Part shown: positions 43,298-53,904 of the stretch, piece by piece
How positions within the stretch are numbered: the stretch's first letter is position 1
Layout of the letters: the number at the start of each line of letters is the position of its first letter
NCBI RefSeq assembly: GCF_000026985.1
Contig: NC_017390.1
Span: 3,091,567-3,155,566 of the forward strand
Source of the DNA: Erwinia pyrifoliae DSM 12163
GTDB lineage: Bacteria > Pseudomonadota > Gammaproteobacteria > Enterobacterales > Enterobacteriaceae
Direction: 5' to 3'
DNA length: 64,000 nt
Program-made: the position numbers and the translations under genes
Notes under the pieces: generated by a model
The model's input: the letters and a program-made list of their open reading frames with translations, nothing else
Database searches by the model: none
Told to the model about the DNA's origin: nothing

Positions 43298-44398
43298 TTA
43301 TCGTTCGTCGCGGCGGCCCGGCGTAGCGCTCCAGATGCGGCGAATATGTACCGTCACCTCTTCACGGTCGTGATACAGCTGGCGCGCCTGAATCTGCGCG
43401 TTAATGCCATTTTCTGCCAGCTTTTCATGGATCATTTGCAGATTCTGCGACACTTCCTCGTAGCGCTTCTTCATCGGCAGCTTGAGGTTAAAAATCGCTT
43501 CCCGGCACCAGCCGTTAACCAGCCAGTCAGCCATCAGATTCGCCACCCGCACCGGCTTTTCCACCATATCGCACACCACCCAGTAGTTATTGCTGCGCGT
43601 AGGGCGATATTTAAATCCATCTTCACGCTGGTGAAATACCTGGCCGGTATCCATCAGGCTCGGTGCCATCGGGCCGTTGTCCACCGCGTTAACCATCATG
43701 CTGCGCTGCACCAGCTGATAAGTCCAGCCGCCGGGGCAGGCCCCCAAATCTACTGCCCACATACCGCTGGCAAGGCGTTCATCCCACTCATCGGCAGGAA
43801 TAAAGACGTGAAAGGCCTCTTCCAGCTTGAGGGTAGAGCGGCTGGGCGCATCCGAGGGAAACTTAAGACGCGGAATGCCCATAAACAGCGGCGAATTGTT
43901 GCCAGGCAGGGAATAGCCCACATAGCAGCAGCCTGAAGCGATAAAGAAAACGTGTACCACCGGGCGCTTATTGCTTTCATAGTTCAGCAGAATGCCGTCT
44001 TTACGCAAACTGGCGCGCAACGGCACGGTGAACTTACGGCAGAACTTCAGCAGCTCCTTGCTGGCATTGGTATCAGGGACTTCCACGCGCAGTTCGCCGC
44101 CTTTTTCTACCACGCCGGTCAGCATCCCTGACAACGGAGTGATGCGATCCTCAGGCGGCAAATCGCGCAGCAGTTCACCCACCACGATCATTTGTCGCGA
44201 GAAGATCAGCTCACTAAAGGGGAGTTCAGCCAGCAGCTTTTCGGCCTCACCCTGCTGATAGCATTCAAACAGCACATAGGCAGAGCCCTCTTTAACACGG
44301 GCAAAGCCGAAGATCTCATGCCCGGCAGCCTTGGCGGTGATCTCCGCCGCACACTCTTTCTCAAAACCCTGACGGCAATACAGTAAAATCTTATTCAT
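43298..44398 (-). CDS. rlmM: 23S rRNA (cytidine(2498)-2'-O)-methyltransferase RlmM
   Basis: Methylates the ribose of C2498 in 23S rRNA with SAM. An N-terminal THUMP-like RNA-binding half begins [20 protein letters not shown]; the C-terminal methyltransferase has [18 protein letters not shown] near residue 220 and the later [11 protein letters not shown]. The length of 366 residues equals E. coli. Its start overlaps the ygdD stop by 8 bases. Confidence 0.97.
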   Translation of the reverse strand: MNKILLYCRQGFEKECAAEITAKAAGHEIFGFARVKEGSAYVLFECYQQGEAEKLLAELPFSELIFSRQMIVVGELLRDLPPEDRITPLSGMLTGVVEKGGELRVEVPDTNASKELLKFCRKFTVPLRASLRKDGILLNYESNKRPVVHVFFIASGCCYVGYSLPGNNSPLFMGIPRLKFPSDAPSRSTLKLEEAFHVFIPADEWDERLASGMWAVDLGACPGGWTYQLVQRSMMVNAVDNGPMAPSLMDTGQVFHQREDGFKYRPTRSNNYWVVCDMVEKPVRVANLMADWLVNGWCREAIFNLKLPMKKRYEEVSQNLQMIHEKLAENGINAQIQARQLYHDREEVTVHIRRIWSATPGRRDER

Positions 44399-44786
44399 GG
44401 CGTTCTGCCCTTTTTTTCAGACGCAGTGCGCCAACCAACATTAAAACCCAGCCGATCAGGAAGCAGGTGCCACCAATCGGGGTGATCCAAACCCATATTT
44501 TCAGGTGCGACAGCGCCAGGCAGTAAAGGCTGCCGCTAAACAGCACCGTACCCAGCGCCAGAAACGCGCTGCTCCAGTAAAACCAGATATTTGTCCGGCA
44601 CAGCATCGCTGCTGCCATACCCAGGATCGCCAGGGTATGGAACGCCTGATAATCCAGCCCGGTTTTCATCCAGGCCATTTCTGCACTACCCAGCGACTGA
44701 CTCAAAAAGTGAGCGCCAAAAGCCCCGAGCATGACGTAGAAAAAGCCACTCAGGGAACAAAAAATTAACATTGCACGACTGGACAT
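44391..44786 (-). CDS. ygdD: DUF423 inner-membrane protein YgdD
   Basis: Small four-helix membrane protein of unknown function. The start [20 protein letters not shown] at 44786 gives 131 residues, as in E. coli; the open frame upstream is not homologous. Conserved parts are [14 protein letters not shown] near residue 20, [13 protein letters not shown] near 45, and [17 protein letters not shown] near 78. Overlaps rlmM by 8 bases. Confidence 0.95.
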   Translation of the reverse strand: MSSRAMLIFCSLSGFFYVMLGAFGAHFLSQSLGSAEMAWMKTGLDYQAFHTLAILGMAAAMLCRTNIWFYWSSAFLALGTVLFSGSLYCLALSHLKIWVWITPIGGTCFLIGWVLMLVGALRLKKRAERHE

Positions 44787-44870
44787 GTCGCTATCCTCTG
44801 TCAAGGCACGGGTCCGATCTCCGCAGCCATGGGTAACTGTTCCCAGCGGTTTCATCACGCCGGGATAGGC

Positions 44871-45788
44871 TCAGCTTTCGTAGCGAAAGCGAAATTTTTC
44901 TTGTTCACTGGCCGCTTTCGCCAGGATCCACTGACGAAAGGCGGCTATTTTACCCAGTTCTGCCTGACTGTCATGACAAACCAGATAAAAAGCATTTTTA
45001 CTGACTAACACATCGTTAAACGGGCATACCAGTCGGCCCGCTTCGATTTCACTTTGCGCCATGACGTTGTTCGCCAGCGCCACGCCCTGCCCATGGATCG
45101 CGGCCTGCAACACCATCGCACTGTGGCTGAAAATAGGCCCGTGTTGCACATTAATCGTGTTCAGGCCCAGCTGGCGGGTATATGACTGCCAGTCACGGCG
45201 TGAAGCGTCATGCAGCAACGTGTGATGAGCCAGCGCCGCTGGCGAGGTCAGGGGATGTGCGCCCGTTAACAGCAGTGGTGAACACACCGGCAGCAGATAT
45301 TCCGCGTACAGCTTCTCTGCTCTCAGCCCCGGCCAGTTACCACGGCCATAAAAAATAGCCACGTCGACATCATCCGCCAGCTTCTCTTCATCGCGGTCTA
45401 CCGCCTGAATGCGTACATCAATGCCCGGATAAGTTAAATTAAAGCTGGTGAGCCTTGGCACCAGCCATTGAATGGCGAAACTCGGCAGCAAGCTGACCGT
45501 CAATGCCCCTTTTGCACTGCGCGCCTGCAGCTTGCGCGTGGCGTCGTTTAATGCGGTGAAAATCTCTTTAATATCGAGATAATAGCTTTGCCCCTCTTCC
45601 GTCAGTAACAGCGAACGATTGCGGCGACGAAACAGTTTCAGGCCGAGGAAATCCTCCAGCGACTTAATCTGATGACTGACTGCAGCCTGAGTCACGAACA
45701 GTTCTTCGGCAGCCTTGGTAAAACTGAGGTGGCGTGCGGCAGCATCAAAAACACGCAGCGCATTCAAAGGTGGTAAACGTTTTGACAT
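44871..45788 (-). CDS. gcvA: LysR-type regulator of glycine cleavage GcvA
   Basis: Controls the gcvTHP operon and the divergent sRNA gene gcvB. The winged helix-turn-helix is in SFTKAAEELFVTQAAVSHQI near residues 23-42, followed by the linker helix and effector domain. Length 305 residues, equal to E. coli. The gcvB gene starts 129 bases away on the other strand. Confidence 0.97.
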   Translation of the reverse strand: MSKRLPPLNALRVFDAAARHLSFTKAAEELFVTQAAVSHQIKSLEDFLGLKLFRRRNRSLLLTEEGQSYYLDIKEIFTALNDATRKLQARSAKGALTVSLLPSFAIQWLVPRLTSFNLTYPGIDVRIQAVDRDEEKLADDVDVAIFYGRGNWPGLRAEKLYAEYLLPVCSPLLLTGAHPLTSPAALAHHTLLHDASRRDWQSYTRQLGLNTINVQHGPIFSHSAMVLQAAIHGQGVALANNVMAQSEIEAGRLVCPFNDVLVSKNAFYLVCHDSQAELGKIAAFRQWILAKAASEQEKFRFRYES

Positions 45789-45881
45789 GGCAGAGGGGTA
45801 CTTTTCGTCGCGTCCATAAGTGACTCTGTGATTCAGCGTCGCGCATTAGTTTTTATTATCCGATACATTATAAATTGTCCG

Positions 45882-45910
45882 TTGAGGAACCGCCAGTAAA
45901 TACCTATAGT
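45882..45910 (+). promoter_or_regulatory. gcvB: Promoter of gcvB
   Basis: -35 TTGAGG (45882-45887) and -10 TATAGT (45905-45910) are exactly 17 bases apart, and the known 5' end of GcvB follows 7 bases later. Confidence 0.8.
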
Positions 45911-45916
45911 TGCGCC

Positions 45917-46126
45917 ACTTCCTGAGCCGGAACGAAAAGCGCAGCGAAATTAAGTATTAACTTACGGAATGTTGAGGTGCTTTTGGCTTGTGGTCGTGAT
46001 GTTGTGTTTGCAATTGACCTGACAATTTTCGGGTCCGGTAGCTCAGGCTGCCTTTTATTCCTGTAGATTTACCCTGTCTGTCCATATTGATTTCTATAGC
46101 ACCGCAAACTGCGGTGCTTTTTTTTT
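45917..46126 (+). ncRNA. gcvB: Small regulatory RNA GcvB
   Basis: Hfq-dependent antisense RNA that represses many amino-acid and peptide uptake genes. The 5' end ACTTCCTGAGCCGGAACG is identical to E. coli, as is TTACCCTGTCTGTCCATA near the 3' end. The GU-rich target-binding region is present (GTGATGTTGTGTTTGCAATT), though shorter than in E. coli. It ends with stem AGCACCGC/GCGGTGCT and nine T's (46098-46126). About 210 nt. Divergent from gcvA, as in other enterobacteria. Confidence 0.95.
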
Positions 46127-46138
46127 GCCGGGATTTTA

Positions 46139-46363
46139 CTACCGATCCATTTCGACCATTTCTTTAACGTCAGACCGGTTGATCTGCTGTTTGGTGCCGT
46201 TGGCATCTTTATAGCTAATCATGCCGGTTTCGCCGTCCACTGCGGGCTTACCGTTGGCAACAATCGTACGACCGTCGGTGGTATGCATAACATAGTTGCC
46301 TGAACACGCAGCCAGCGTTAACGTCATGGTACAGGCAGCGATAATTGCAGCTAATTTTTTCAT
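46139..46363 (-). CDS. ygdI: YgdI/YgdR-family small lipoprotein
   Basis: DUF903 lipoprotein of unknown function. The signal peptide ends in lipobox LAAC with Cys20. The mature part has the conserved YVMHTTDGRTIVANGKP and GMISYKDANGTKQQINRSDV. Length 74 residues. It converges on gcvB, 12 bases from that terminator. Confidence 0.94.
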   Translation of the reverse strand: MKKLAAIIAACTMTLTLAACSGNYVMHTTDGRTIVANGKPAVDGETGMISYKDANGTKQQINRSDVKEMVEMDR

Positions 46364-46588
46364 TTTGTGTCTCTCCTGACTAAGAGGTAAAGTCCGCGTC
46401 GGGCTAACATAGCCGCATTATTCACGCGCTGAAAAGCCTGCCGGGACGAGGGGTATTTGCGCATATTGGCTAAAAACAGACATAATCCAGCATAACGCGC
46501 TTTTGACGCTTTGCCAGAAAAGCAGATTGATTTCAGCCTGTTCTTAGCCTGGTTTAACACATAAAGCATCACCCGACAGGAATATACC

Positions 46589-47803
46589 GTGAGCATGACG
46601 TCATTTAACCCAATGCTGTTTCGCCAGCAATTTCCCGCTCTGAATGATGCAGGGTGCTACCTTGACAGCGCGGCCACTGCGCTGAAACCTCTGGCGGTGA
46701 TTGAAGCGACGGAACAGTTTTATCGCATGAGTGCCGGCACCGTGCATCGCAGTCAGTTTGCTGCCGCACAGCAGCTGACCGCACGCTATGAAAATGCTCG
46801 CGGCCAGGTCGCACAACTGCTGAACGCGCCGGAGGCGCAGAACATCGTCTGGACTAAAGGCACCACCGAGGCTATCAATCTTGTGGCGCAAAGCTGGTTG
46901 CGCCCTCGTCTGCGGCCGGGCGACGAGATTGTGGTCAGCGAGGCGGAACATCATGCGAATCTGGTGCCGTGGCTGATGGTGGCCACGCAGACCGGGGCAA
47001 AAGTGGTGAAATGGCCGATTGGCAGCGATCGCCTGCCGGATATCAGCCAACTTCCCGCTCTGCTGAACGCCCGTACGCGCCTGCTGGCGCTGGGACAGAT
47101 GTCGAATATCACCGGCGGCTGCCCGGATCTGCCCGCAGCAGTTGCCCTTGCGCATGCCTGCGGTGCTAAAGTGATGATCGACGGCGCACAGGGCGTGGTT
47201 CATTGCCCTCCAGACGTACAGGCGCTGGATATTGATTTTTATGCTTTTTCCGCGCACAAACTCTACGGCCCAACGGGGATCGGTGCGTTGTATGGTAAAG
47301 CGCAACGACTGGCCGAAATGGTGCCGTGGCAAGGTGGAGGGAAAATGTTAACCCACGTAAATTTCGAGGGGTTCACGCCGCAGGCGGCTCCCTGGTGCTT
47401 TGAAGCAGGCACGCCAAACGTCGCCGGGGTAATTGGTCTGAGCGCCGCCCTGCAGTGGCTGGGCGGCATTGACAGAACGGCAGCAGAACGCTGGAGCAGC
47501 CACCTCGCTGCCGTGGCAGAAACCCGTCTTGCTGCCGCCCTGCCCGGTTTTCAAAGCTATCGCGCCAGCGGCTCCAGCCTGCTGGCATTTAACGTTGCAG
47601 GTGTTCACCACAGTGATGTCGTTACCCTGCTGGCTGAAAGTGGCGTGGCCATTCGCGCCGGTCAGCATTGCGCTCAGCCGCTGCTGGCCGCGCTGGGCGT
47701 GAACGGCACCTTGAGAGCCTCGTTTGCGCCCTATAATACTCTGGAAGATGTGGACGCCCTGGTTGCGGCCATGACAACAGCAATAACGTTACTGGCAGAT
47801 TAA
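46589..47803 (+). CDS. csdA: Cysteine desulfurase CsdA
   Basis: PLP enzyme that releases sulfur from cysteine and passes it to CsdE. The PLP Lys is in [13 protein letters not shown] near residue 223 and the persulfide Cys in [11 protein letters not shown] near 360. [13 protein letters not shown] near 112 is also conserved. The start taken is GTG at 46589 because AGGA lies at good distance; an ATG two codons on is possible. Length 404 residues. csdE follows after one base. Confidence 0.96.
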   Translation: MSMTSFNPMLFRQQFPALNDAGCYLDSAATALKPLAVIEATEQFYRMSAGTVHRSQFAAAQQLTARYENARGQVAQLLNAPEAQNIVWTKGTTEAINLVAQSWLRPRLRPGDEIVVSEAEHHANLVPWLMVATQTGAKVVKWPIGSDRLPDISQLPALLNARTRLLALGQMSNITGGCPDLPAAVALAHACGAKVMIDGAQGVVHCPPDVQALDIDFYAFSAHKLYGPTGIGALYGKAQRLAEMVPWQGGGKMLTHVNFEGFTPQAAPWCFEAGTPNVAGVIGLSAALQWLGGIDRTAAERWSSHLAAVAETRLAAALPGFQSYRASGSSLLAFNVAGVHHSDVVTLLAESGVAIRAGQHCAQPLLAALGVNGTLRASFAPYNTLEDVDALVAAMTTAITLLAD

Positions 47804-47804
47804 T

Positions 47805-48254
47805 ATGTGCTTATCACTCATTGCCGCCCACCCGTTTGGTGCGCAAATTACCTCCGACTCCCTGTTAGCGCAATTCTCCCATTTCAGGCAGTGGGAAGAG
47901 CGCTATCGCCAGCTGATCCTGCTGGGCAAACAGCTGCCCGTGCTGCCTGACGAGCTGAAGAACGAGACGACTGAACTGCGAGGGTGTGAAAACCGGGTTT
48001 GGCTGGGCCATCAGCTGCTGGAAAATGGCCGTCTGCATTTCTACGGTGACAGCGAAGGGCGCATCGTGCGCGGGCTGTTGGCCGTACTGTTAACCGCCGT
48101 AGAAGGCAAGACCCCACAGGAAGTAAGCCAGCAGGATCCGCTAAGCCTGTTTGCCCAACTGAGCCTGAAAGAGCCGCTTAGCGCATCACGCAGCGCGGGT
48201 TTACAGGCGCTTGCAGATGCGGTTTTACAGGCCGCCAACTCGTACCGGGGTTAA
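47805..48254 (+). CDS. csdE: Sulfur acceptor protein CsdE
   Basis: SufE-like partner that accepts sulfur from CsdA. The acceptor Cys is in [11 protein letters not shown] near residue 61. Length 149 residues. It begins one base after csdA, and its last 4 bases overlap convergent tcdA, the third member of the known csdA-csdE-tcdA sulfur-transfer group. Confidence 0.96.
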   Translation: MCLSLIAAHPFGAQITSDSLLAQFSHFRQWEERYRQLILLGKQLPVLPDELKNETTELRGCENRVWLGHQLLENGRLHFYGDSEGRIVRGLLAVLLTAVEGKTPQEVSQQDPLSLFAQLSLKEPLSASRSAGLQALADAVLQAANSYRG

Positions 48255-49051
48255 GACCGAGCCGCTTTTGCCATCATCTTTTTTAACGCATGTGAAACCG
48301 CGACAAAGCCAAAGGTGGCGGTCACCATTGTCACCGCGCCAAACCCGGAGGCGCAGTCCATACGTTTAGGGCCTTCGGCAGTACTGCGTGAGGCGCATAC
48401 CGATCCATCCGGCTGCGGATACATCAGCGCTTCGGTCGAGAAAACGCAGTCAATCCCCAGCTTGCCTTTGCTGTTTTTCACGATGTTAAAATCGCTTTTC
48501 AGCCGCTCACGCAGTTTGGCCGCCAGCGGGTCCTGAATGGTTTTCGCCAGATCGGCAACCTGAATTTGCGTCGGGTCAATCTGTCCGCCCGCCCCGCCGG
48601 TGGTCACCAGCGGAATTTTGTGACGGCGGCACCAGGCTAACAGCGCCGCTTTGGGTCTCACGCTATCAATAGCGTCAATAACATAGCTAAAGCCCTGGTC
48701 GAGCAGTTCAGCAGTATTGTCTGCGGTAATAAAGTCATCAACACAGGTCACGCGACATTCCGGGTTAATTTCGCGGATACGGGCAGCCATCACCTCGGTT
48801 TTCGCCTGACCGACATGCCCCTTCAGCGCATGGATCTGCCGGTTGGTGTTACTGATACAGATATCATCCATGTCGATCAGGGTAATTGCGCCAATCCCGC
48901 TACGCGCCAGCGCTTCCGCTGCCCACGAGCCAACCCCGCCAATGCCCACGACGCAAATATGCGCGTCGGCAAACAGTTGCAGTGCTGGCTGGCCGTATAA
49001 ACGTGCTATGCCGCCAAAGCGTTGCCGCCAGGCGTCAGAAAGAACCGTCAT
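48251..49051 (-). CDS. tcdA: tRNA threonylcarbamoyladenosine dehydratase TcdA
   Basis: E1-like ATP-dependent enzyme converting t6A37 of tRNA to its cyclic form. The ATP-binding [17 protein letters not shown] is near residue 37, with [13 protein letters not shown] near 61 and the CxxxC-free core typical of the family. Length 266 residues. It overlaps the end of csdE by 4 bases on the opposite strand; CsdA/CsdE are known partners of this enzyme. Confidence 0.96.
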   Translation of the reverse strand: MTVLSDAWRQRFGGIARLYGQPALQLFADAHICVVGIGGVGSWAAEALARSGIGAITLIDMDDICISNTNRQIHALKGHVGQAKTEVMAARIREINPECRVTCVDDFITADNTAELLDQGFSYVIDAIDSVRPKAALLAWCRRHKIPLVTTGGAGGQIDPTQIQVADLAKTIQDPLAAKLRERLKSDFNIVKNSKGKLGIDCVFSTEALMYPQPDGSVCASRSTAEGPKRMDCASGFGAVTMVTATFGFVAVSHALKKMMAKAARS

Positions 49052-49101
49052 TCAACTATTCCTTGAAAACGGCGGGTCGGAAACGCCTACCCGCCTCAGG
49101 T

Positions 49102-50247
49102 TTACTGGCTGAGCAGTAAGGAGCCTTGAGATGTGCTGTTTTGTGCCGATGAGAACACCGGCGCCCCGGTTCCCGGGGCTGTTTTCAGCACCCAGACGCG
49201 GCCATAGTGATTGAACCAGCCGGCCATATGGCCGGCATCTGCACCGACGCCCTGATAGATATCAAAATGCTGGCCTTTAATTGCTCCGCCGACATCCAGA
49301 GAAACCATCATGCGCATCTCATATTTTCCGGTAAATTTACCGTTATTATCCAGCAGGGGGATTTCTGCCAGCAGCGCGGTTCCGGCGGGGATCAGCGCAC
49401 GGTCGGCCGCTACCGAAGCTTTGGCAATCAGCGGCACCGCACTGGCTCCGCGCACCGGCGCAAAGCTATCCGGCTTGAAGAACACGAAGGACGGATTCTG
49501 TTCCAGCAGCTCGCGCACTTCTGCCGCACTGTGCTGTTCTCCCCACTGGCGTATCGCCTGCATCGACATGTCTTCCCGCTTCACTTCTCCACGGTCGATC
49601 AGCACTTTACCGATGCTGTGATAGGGATGGCCGTTTTTACCACCGTAACCAAAGAACTTCAGCGGACGGCCGTCGCCAAAATCAACGTAGCCGCTGCCCT
49701 GTACGTCCATCATAAAATTATCCATCAGCGAGTTGCTGTAACCTGCCACGTAGCCTTCGCCCAGTGCTCCGCTGTAAATCTCCGCCCTGCTCGGCAGCCT
49801 GCTGCGCTTTTTATGCGGCATGCGATACAAAGGGAACTGGAACTCGCCCTGACGGCTGTAACGCGCCTGAACAACCGGCGTGTAATAGCCGGTAAACTGC
49901 ACGTTACCGTAGTTGTCGGTGCCTTCCATCTGGAAAGCATTCAGACCAAACTGCCGCAGCTGACGGGTATCGCCGCCGGCCATCAGCCAGCTCTGAATGG
50001 CGCTGTAGGCGGCAGACTGGCGTGAATACATGCCTGCCGAGGCAAAGCGTATTTGAGAAACCTGATCGGCAAAATCTTTGCCGTTGACCGGGCGACCTTT
50101 CGCATTGGGCTGATTGACCAGCGCCAGCGGCTGGATCAACTTTCCATCTTTATACTGTTGCCCACGATCGGTGGGTTTCGAGCTACACCCCGCCAGCAGT
50201 GCCAGCAGCGTGCCGGTCACCAGATATTTCGCCCAACCTGCTTTCAT
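49102..50247 (-). CDS. mltA: Membrane-bound lytic murein transglycosylase A
   Basis: Outer-membrane lipoprotein cutting glycan strands to 1,6-anhydro ends. The start MKAGWAKYLVTG at 50247 precedes a signal peptide ending in lipobox LAGC. Conserved MltA/3D-domain pieces include QFTGYYTPVV, GSGYVDFGDGRPLKFFGYGG and, near the C-terminus, the catalytic-region GQHFDIYQGVG and FNHYGRVWVLK. Length 381 residues (365 in E. coli). Upstream are the initiator tRNAs. Confidence 0.95.
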   Translation of the reverse strand: MKAGWAKYLVTGTLLALLAGCSSKPTDRGQQYKDGKLIQPLALVNQPNAKGRPVNGKDFADQVSQIRFASAGMYSRQSAAYSAIQSWLMAGGDTRQLRQFGLNAFQMEGTDNYGNVQFTGYYTPVVQARYSRQGEFQFPLYRMPHKKRSRLPSRAEIYSGALGEGYVAGYSNSLMDNFMMDVQGSGYVDFGDGRPLKFFGYGGKNGHPYHSIGKVLIDRGEVKREDMSMQAIRQWGEQHSAAEVRELLEQNPSFVFFKPDSFAPVRGASAVPLIAKASVAADRALIPAGTALLAEIPLLDNNGKFTGKYEMRMMVSLDVGGAIKGQHFDIYQGVGADAGHMAGWFNHYGRVWVLKTAPGTGAPVFSSAQNSTSQGSLLLSQ

Positions 50248-50412
50248 GCCTTGCTTACCTTTATACGGGAACCCTGCGCGAAGATAGCAAAGGCTCCACC
50301 ATAAGAAAATGTGCTGGTGGAAAAAGACCACAATTATTTGCACAACTTTTCAGCATTTGGTCAAAAAAAGATAGCCTGAGCGCGCTTTTAGCCACTTAAC
50401 TGCAAAAAGGGG

Positions 50413-50440
50413 TTGCAACAAAACGCATCAGGCGTATAGT
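50413..50440 (+). promoter_or_regulatory. Promoter of the tRNA-fMet array
   Basis: -35 TTGCAA (50413-50418) and -10 TATAGT (50435-50440) are 16 bases apart, followed by a GC-rich discriminator (GCGC), typical of stable-RNA promoters under stringent control. Confidence 0.7.
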
Positions 50441-50453
50441 GCGCTTCCACGGA

Positions 50454-50530
<77 letters not shown>

Positions 50531-50606
50531 ATTCACTGAAATCAGTTAAGGTTTAGTGAAGCAGTAACAGAGACAGTGTCGTGATGGAAGCGACAAACCA
50601 CGCGGA

Positions 50607-50683
<77 letters not shown>

Positions 50684-50724
50684 ATTTGCCGTCGTGGTGT
50701 GCAGTAATAAAAGCGTCAACCGGA

Positions 50725-50801
<77 letters not shown>

Positions 50802-50803
50802 AC

Positions 50804-50827
50804 AAACACCCTTCAGGGTGTTTTTTT
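50804..50827 (+). terminator. Terminator of the tRNA-fMet array
   Basis: Stem AAACACCC/GGGTGTTT with loop TTCA and a run of seven T's, three bases after the third CCA. Confidence 0.9.
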
Positions 50828-50882
50828 GTATCTGAAGCTTATCCAGCCTGTTTTACCGGGCAGAATCCTTTCTTTCCGGTGG

Positions 50883-52130
50883 TTATTTATTGGTGGCCAA
50901 CGACGCGCCGTTAGCAAAATAGGCTTTAATCCCTGCCAGAATCGAATCCGCCACCTGATGCTGAAAACGCGTGGTACGCAGCTTACGTTCCTCTTCCAGG
51001 TTACTGATAAATGCGGTTTCTACCAGAATTGACGGGATATCGGGCGCTTTCAACACCGCAAAACCCGCCTGATCGACGGTGCGCTTGTGCAGGTGATTAA
51101 TTTTTCCCATCCGCGCCAGCACTTCCCCGCCAAACCTCAGGCTGTCGTTGATTGTGCGGCCCTGCAACATATCGAACATCGTATGGTCGAGATAGCGATC
51201 GCCCCTCATACTGACGCCGCCAATCAGATCCGACTCATTCTGGGTCTGTGCCAGAAATCGTGCTGCGGTACTGGTGGCCCCTTTTGTCGATAACGCGAAC
51301 ACGGACGATCCGCGCGCTGTACGACGGGTAAACGCATCGGCGTGAATGGAAATAAACAGATCGGCACGCTGTTTGCGCGCTTTCGCCACCCGCACTTTTA
51401 ACGGAATAAACACATCTTCATTACGCGTCATATAGGCGCGCATATTCGGCTGCTTGTCGATCAGGGATTTCAGGCGGCGGGCAATTTTCAGCACCACGTC
51501 TTTTTCACGCGTTTTGTGTTTGCCAACGGCGCCGGAATCTTCGCCACCGTGACCGGGGTCAAGCATAATCACTATCGGCCGATCCTTTCCAGCCTTACCG
51601 GGTAGCGGCGCGGCCTTAGGCTGGCTACGCCCCAGATCGCCCTGATTGTAATCTTCCAGTAACGCCAGCAGCGGATCGTCATTGTGCTGCGGCCTTTGCA
51701 CCGGATAGAGATCCAGCACCAGACGATGTTTAATCCCGGCGACCGGGGCAAGAGTAAAGGTACGCGGCGCAACATTCTGTTTGATTTCCAGCACCAGGCG
51801 CACGGTATTCGGGTCAAACTGACCCACACGCACATTTTTAATATAAGGATCGTCTTCGCGCACCAGCTTCCCGACATCGTTCAATACGCGATTAAGCTGA
51901 ATATGTTCAATATCCACCACGACACGGTCGGGGTTTCTCAGAGCAAACTGCTTATATTTCAGCGGCGTATTAGACTCAATGGTCAAACGTGAGTAGGTGG
52001 ACGAAGGCCAGATGCGGATTGCGACAACATGTCGACTGGCGCTCATGCCTGTGCGGCTAACGCTCAACAGCCACAGCGCCCCGGCCCCTTGTAATAACCG
52101 TCGGCGGTTAAGGGAAGTTGAATCAGTCAT
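50883..52130 (-). CDS. amiC: N-acetylmuramoyl-L-alanine amidase AmiC
   Basis: Periplasmic zinc amidase that splits septal peptidoglycan under control of NlpD (3745-4878). The signal peptide is of the Tat type, with [10 protein letters not shown] near residue 8. An N-terminal AMIN domain ([11 protein letters not shown] onward) precedes the amidase_3 domain, with zinc and catalytic residues in [12 protein letters not shown] near 191, ISIHADAF near 261, and VETAFISN near 380. Length 415 residues. Divergent from argA. Confidence 0.97.
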   Translation of the reverse strand: MTDSTSLNRRRLLQGAGALWLLSVSRTGMSASRHVVAIRIWPSSTYSRLTIESNTPLKYKQFALRNPDRVVVDIEHIQLNRVLNDVGKLVREDDPYIKNVRVGQFDPNTVRLVLEIKQNVAPRTFTLAPVAGIKHRLVLDLYPVQRPQHNDDPLLALLEDYNQGDLGRSQPKAAPLPGKAGKDRPIVIMLDPGHGGEDSGAVGKHKTREKDVVLKIARRLKSLIDKQPNMRAYMTRNEDVFIPLKVRVAKARKQRADLFISIHADAFTRRTARGSSVFALSTKGATSTAARFLAQTQNESDLIGGVSMRGDRYLDHTMFDMLQGRTINDSLRFGGEVLARMGKINHLHKRTVDQAGFAVLKAPDIPSILVETAFISNLEEERKLRTTRFQHQVADSILAGIKAYFANGASLATNK

Positions 52131-52308
52131 GCCACTCCAAATGCTGTGAGGTGTCTAATAAAAAGCCAAATAAAAAAATCGGCGAAACTCTAACGAATCC
52201 CTCCGGCAGTGTCACTGAGAAAAACGAATAAATGCAGCGCGTCTGACAGAAGAAAATACCATTCCGAGTGATGATTAAGGACAAATGCTACTTGCACCCG
52301 CGCCCATA

Positions 52309-52347
52309 AAAGAATAAAAATACACTTTTAACGAATAATAATGCAGA
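52309..52347 (+). promoter_or_regulatory. Two ARG boxes (ArgR operator) before argA
   Basis: Two 18-bp sequences match the ARG-box consensus with few changes: AAAGAATAAAAATACACT (52309-52326) and AACGAATAATAATGCAGA (52330-52347). They are separated by exactly 3 bp, the standard spacing for the ArgR hexamer. The second ends 11 bases before the argA GTG and touches its ribosome-binding site. Confidence 0.8.
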
Positions 52348-52358
52348 GAGGATTTGCC

Positions 52359-53714
52359 GTGAAGGAACGTAGTACCGAGCTGGTTCAGGGATTTCGCCAT
52401 ACCGTACCCTATATCAACGCCCATCGTGGTAAAACGTTTGTCATTATGCTGGGCGGTGAAGCCATCGGGCATGAAAACTTCTCAAGCATCGTCAACGATA
52501 TCGGCCTGCTGCATAGCCTGGGCATCCGCCTGGTGGTGGTGTACGGCGCCCGCCCGCAGATCGATGCCAGCCTTGCCGGGCACAATCTGGAACCTGTCTA
52601 CCATAAACATACCCGCGTAACGGATGCCCAGTCGCTGGAGCTGGTCAAGCAGGCTGCCGGCCGTTTGCAGTTAGATATTACTGCCCGCCTGTCCATGAGC
52701 CTGAATAACACCCCATTGCAGGGCGCGCATATTAATGTCGTTAGCGGAAACTTTATTATCGCTCAGCCGCTGGGCGTCGATGATGGCGTCGACTACTGCC
52801 ATAGCGGCCGTATCCGCCGCATCGATGAAGAATCGATACATCGTCAGCTGGACAGCGGAGCCATTGTCCTGTTGGGGCCGGTAGCCGTATCGGTCACCGG
52901 AGAGAGCTTCAATCTGACCTCGGAAGAGGTGGCCACCCAACTGTCAATTAAGCTGAAGGCCGAAAAGATGATTGGTTTCTGCTCCGAACAGGGGGTGACG
53001 GATGCAGAAGGCCGCATTATCTCCGAGCTGTTCCCGAATGAGGCACAGCTGCGCATCGAAGAGTTTGAAACCCGGGATGATTACCACTCAGGCACGGTAC
53101 GCTTCCTGCGCGGCGCGGTAAAAGCCTGCCGCAGCGGGGTACGTCGCAGCCACCTGATCAGCTATCGGGAAGATGGCGCGCTGTTACAGGAACTGTTCTC
53201 ACGCGACGGCATCGGCACCCAGATTGTTATGGAGAGCGCCGAGCAGATCCGCCGTGCCACCATTAACGATATCGGCGGCATTCTGGAACTGATCCGCCCG
53301 ATGGAACAGCAGGGCATTCTGGTACGCCGTTCGCGTGAACAGCTGGAGATGGAAATCGACAAATTTACCATTATCGAGCGCGATAACCTGACCATCGGCT
53401 GTGCCGCCCTCTATCCGTTCCCGGAAGAGCAGATTGGTGAAATGGCCTGCGTAGCGGTACATCCTGATTACCGCAGCTCGTCACGCGGTGAAGCATTACT
53501 GGAGCGCGTGGCGTTACAGGCGCGGCAGATGGGGCTAAAAAAGCTGTTCGTGCTGACCACGCGCAGCATTCACTGGTTCCAGGAGCGCGGCTTTGAGCCG
53601 GTAGAGATCGAGCGGCTGCCGGAAAGTAAAAAGCAGATGTATAACTATCAGCGGCGTTCCAAAGTGTTGATGGCAGACCTGCGCGAAGCCAGCGTTCATA
53701 CCCGCCAGAGCTGA
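52359..53714 (+). CDS. argA: Amino-acid N-acetyltransferase (N-acetylglutamate synthase)
   Basis: First step of arginine synthesis, acetylating glutamate. An N-terminal amino-acid-kinase-like domain ([26 protein letters not shown]) serves for arginine feedback; the C-terminal GNAT domain (near 295-440) has [20 protein letters not shown]. The start is GTG at 52359 ([11 protein letters not shown] after the initiator), with GAGAGG 8 bases upstream; ATG at 52341 lies before that site and is less likely. Length 451 residues against 443 in E. coli, the extra at the C-terminus. Expected repression by ArgR through the upstream ARG boxes. Confidence 0.96.
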   Translation: MKERSTELVQGFRHTVPYINAHRGKTFVIMLGGEAIGHENFSSIVNDIGLLHSLGIRLVVVYGARPQIDASLAGHNLEPVYHKHTRVTDAQSLELVKQAAGRLQLDITARLSMSLNNTPLQGAHINVVSGNFIIAQPLGVDDGVDYCHSGRIRRIDEESIHRQLDSGAIVLLGPVAVSVTGESFNLTSEEVATQLSIKLKAEKMIGFCSEQGVTDAEGRIISELFPNEAQLRIEEFETRDDYHSGTVRFLRGAVKACRSGVRRSHLISYREDGALLQELFSRDGIGTQIVMESAEQIRRATINDIGGILELIRPMEQQGILVRRSREQLEMEIDKFTIIERDNLTIGCAALYPFPEEQIGEMACVAVHPDYRSSSRGEALLERVALQARQMGLKKLFVLTTRSIHWFQERGFEPVEIERLPESKKQMYNYQRRSKVLMADLREASVHTRQS

Positions 53715-53904
53715 TCGCTTTCGGTGCCGGAGCCTGAAGCTTTAGCCTGTTTTTGCCAGCCGTGCCGGCAGCAGATACAGGCATTTCACCCCTGTTGGTG
53801 AGAAGATAAGGGCGCTGAATCACCTGCAGATGACAAAACAAATATGATTATTGCAGGTGGCTAACCGCTGTCTGTTTTCGATGGACGTAAGGAAAATGTG
53901 TGTT

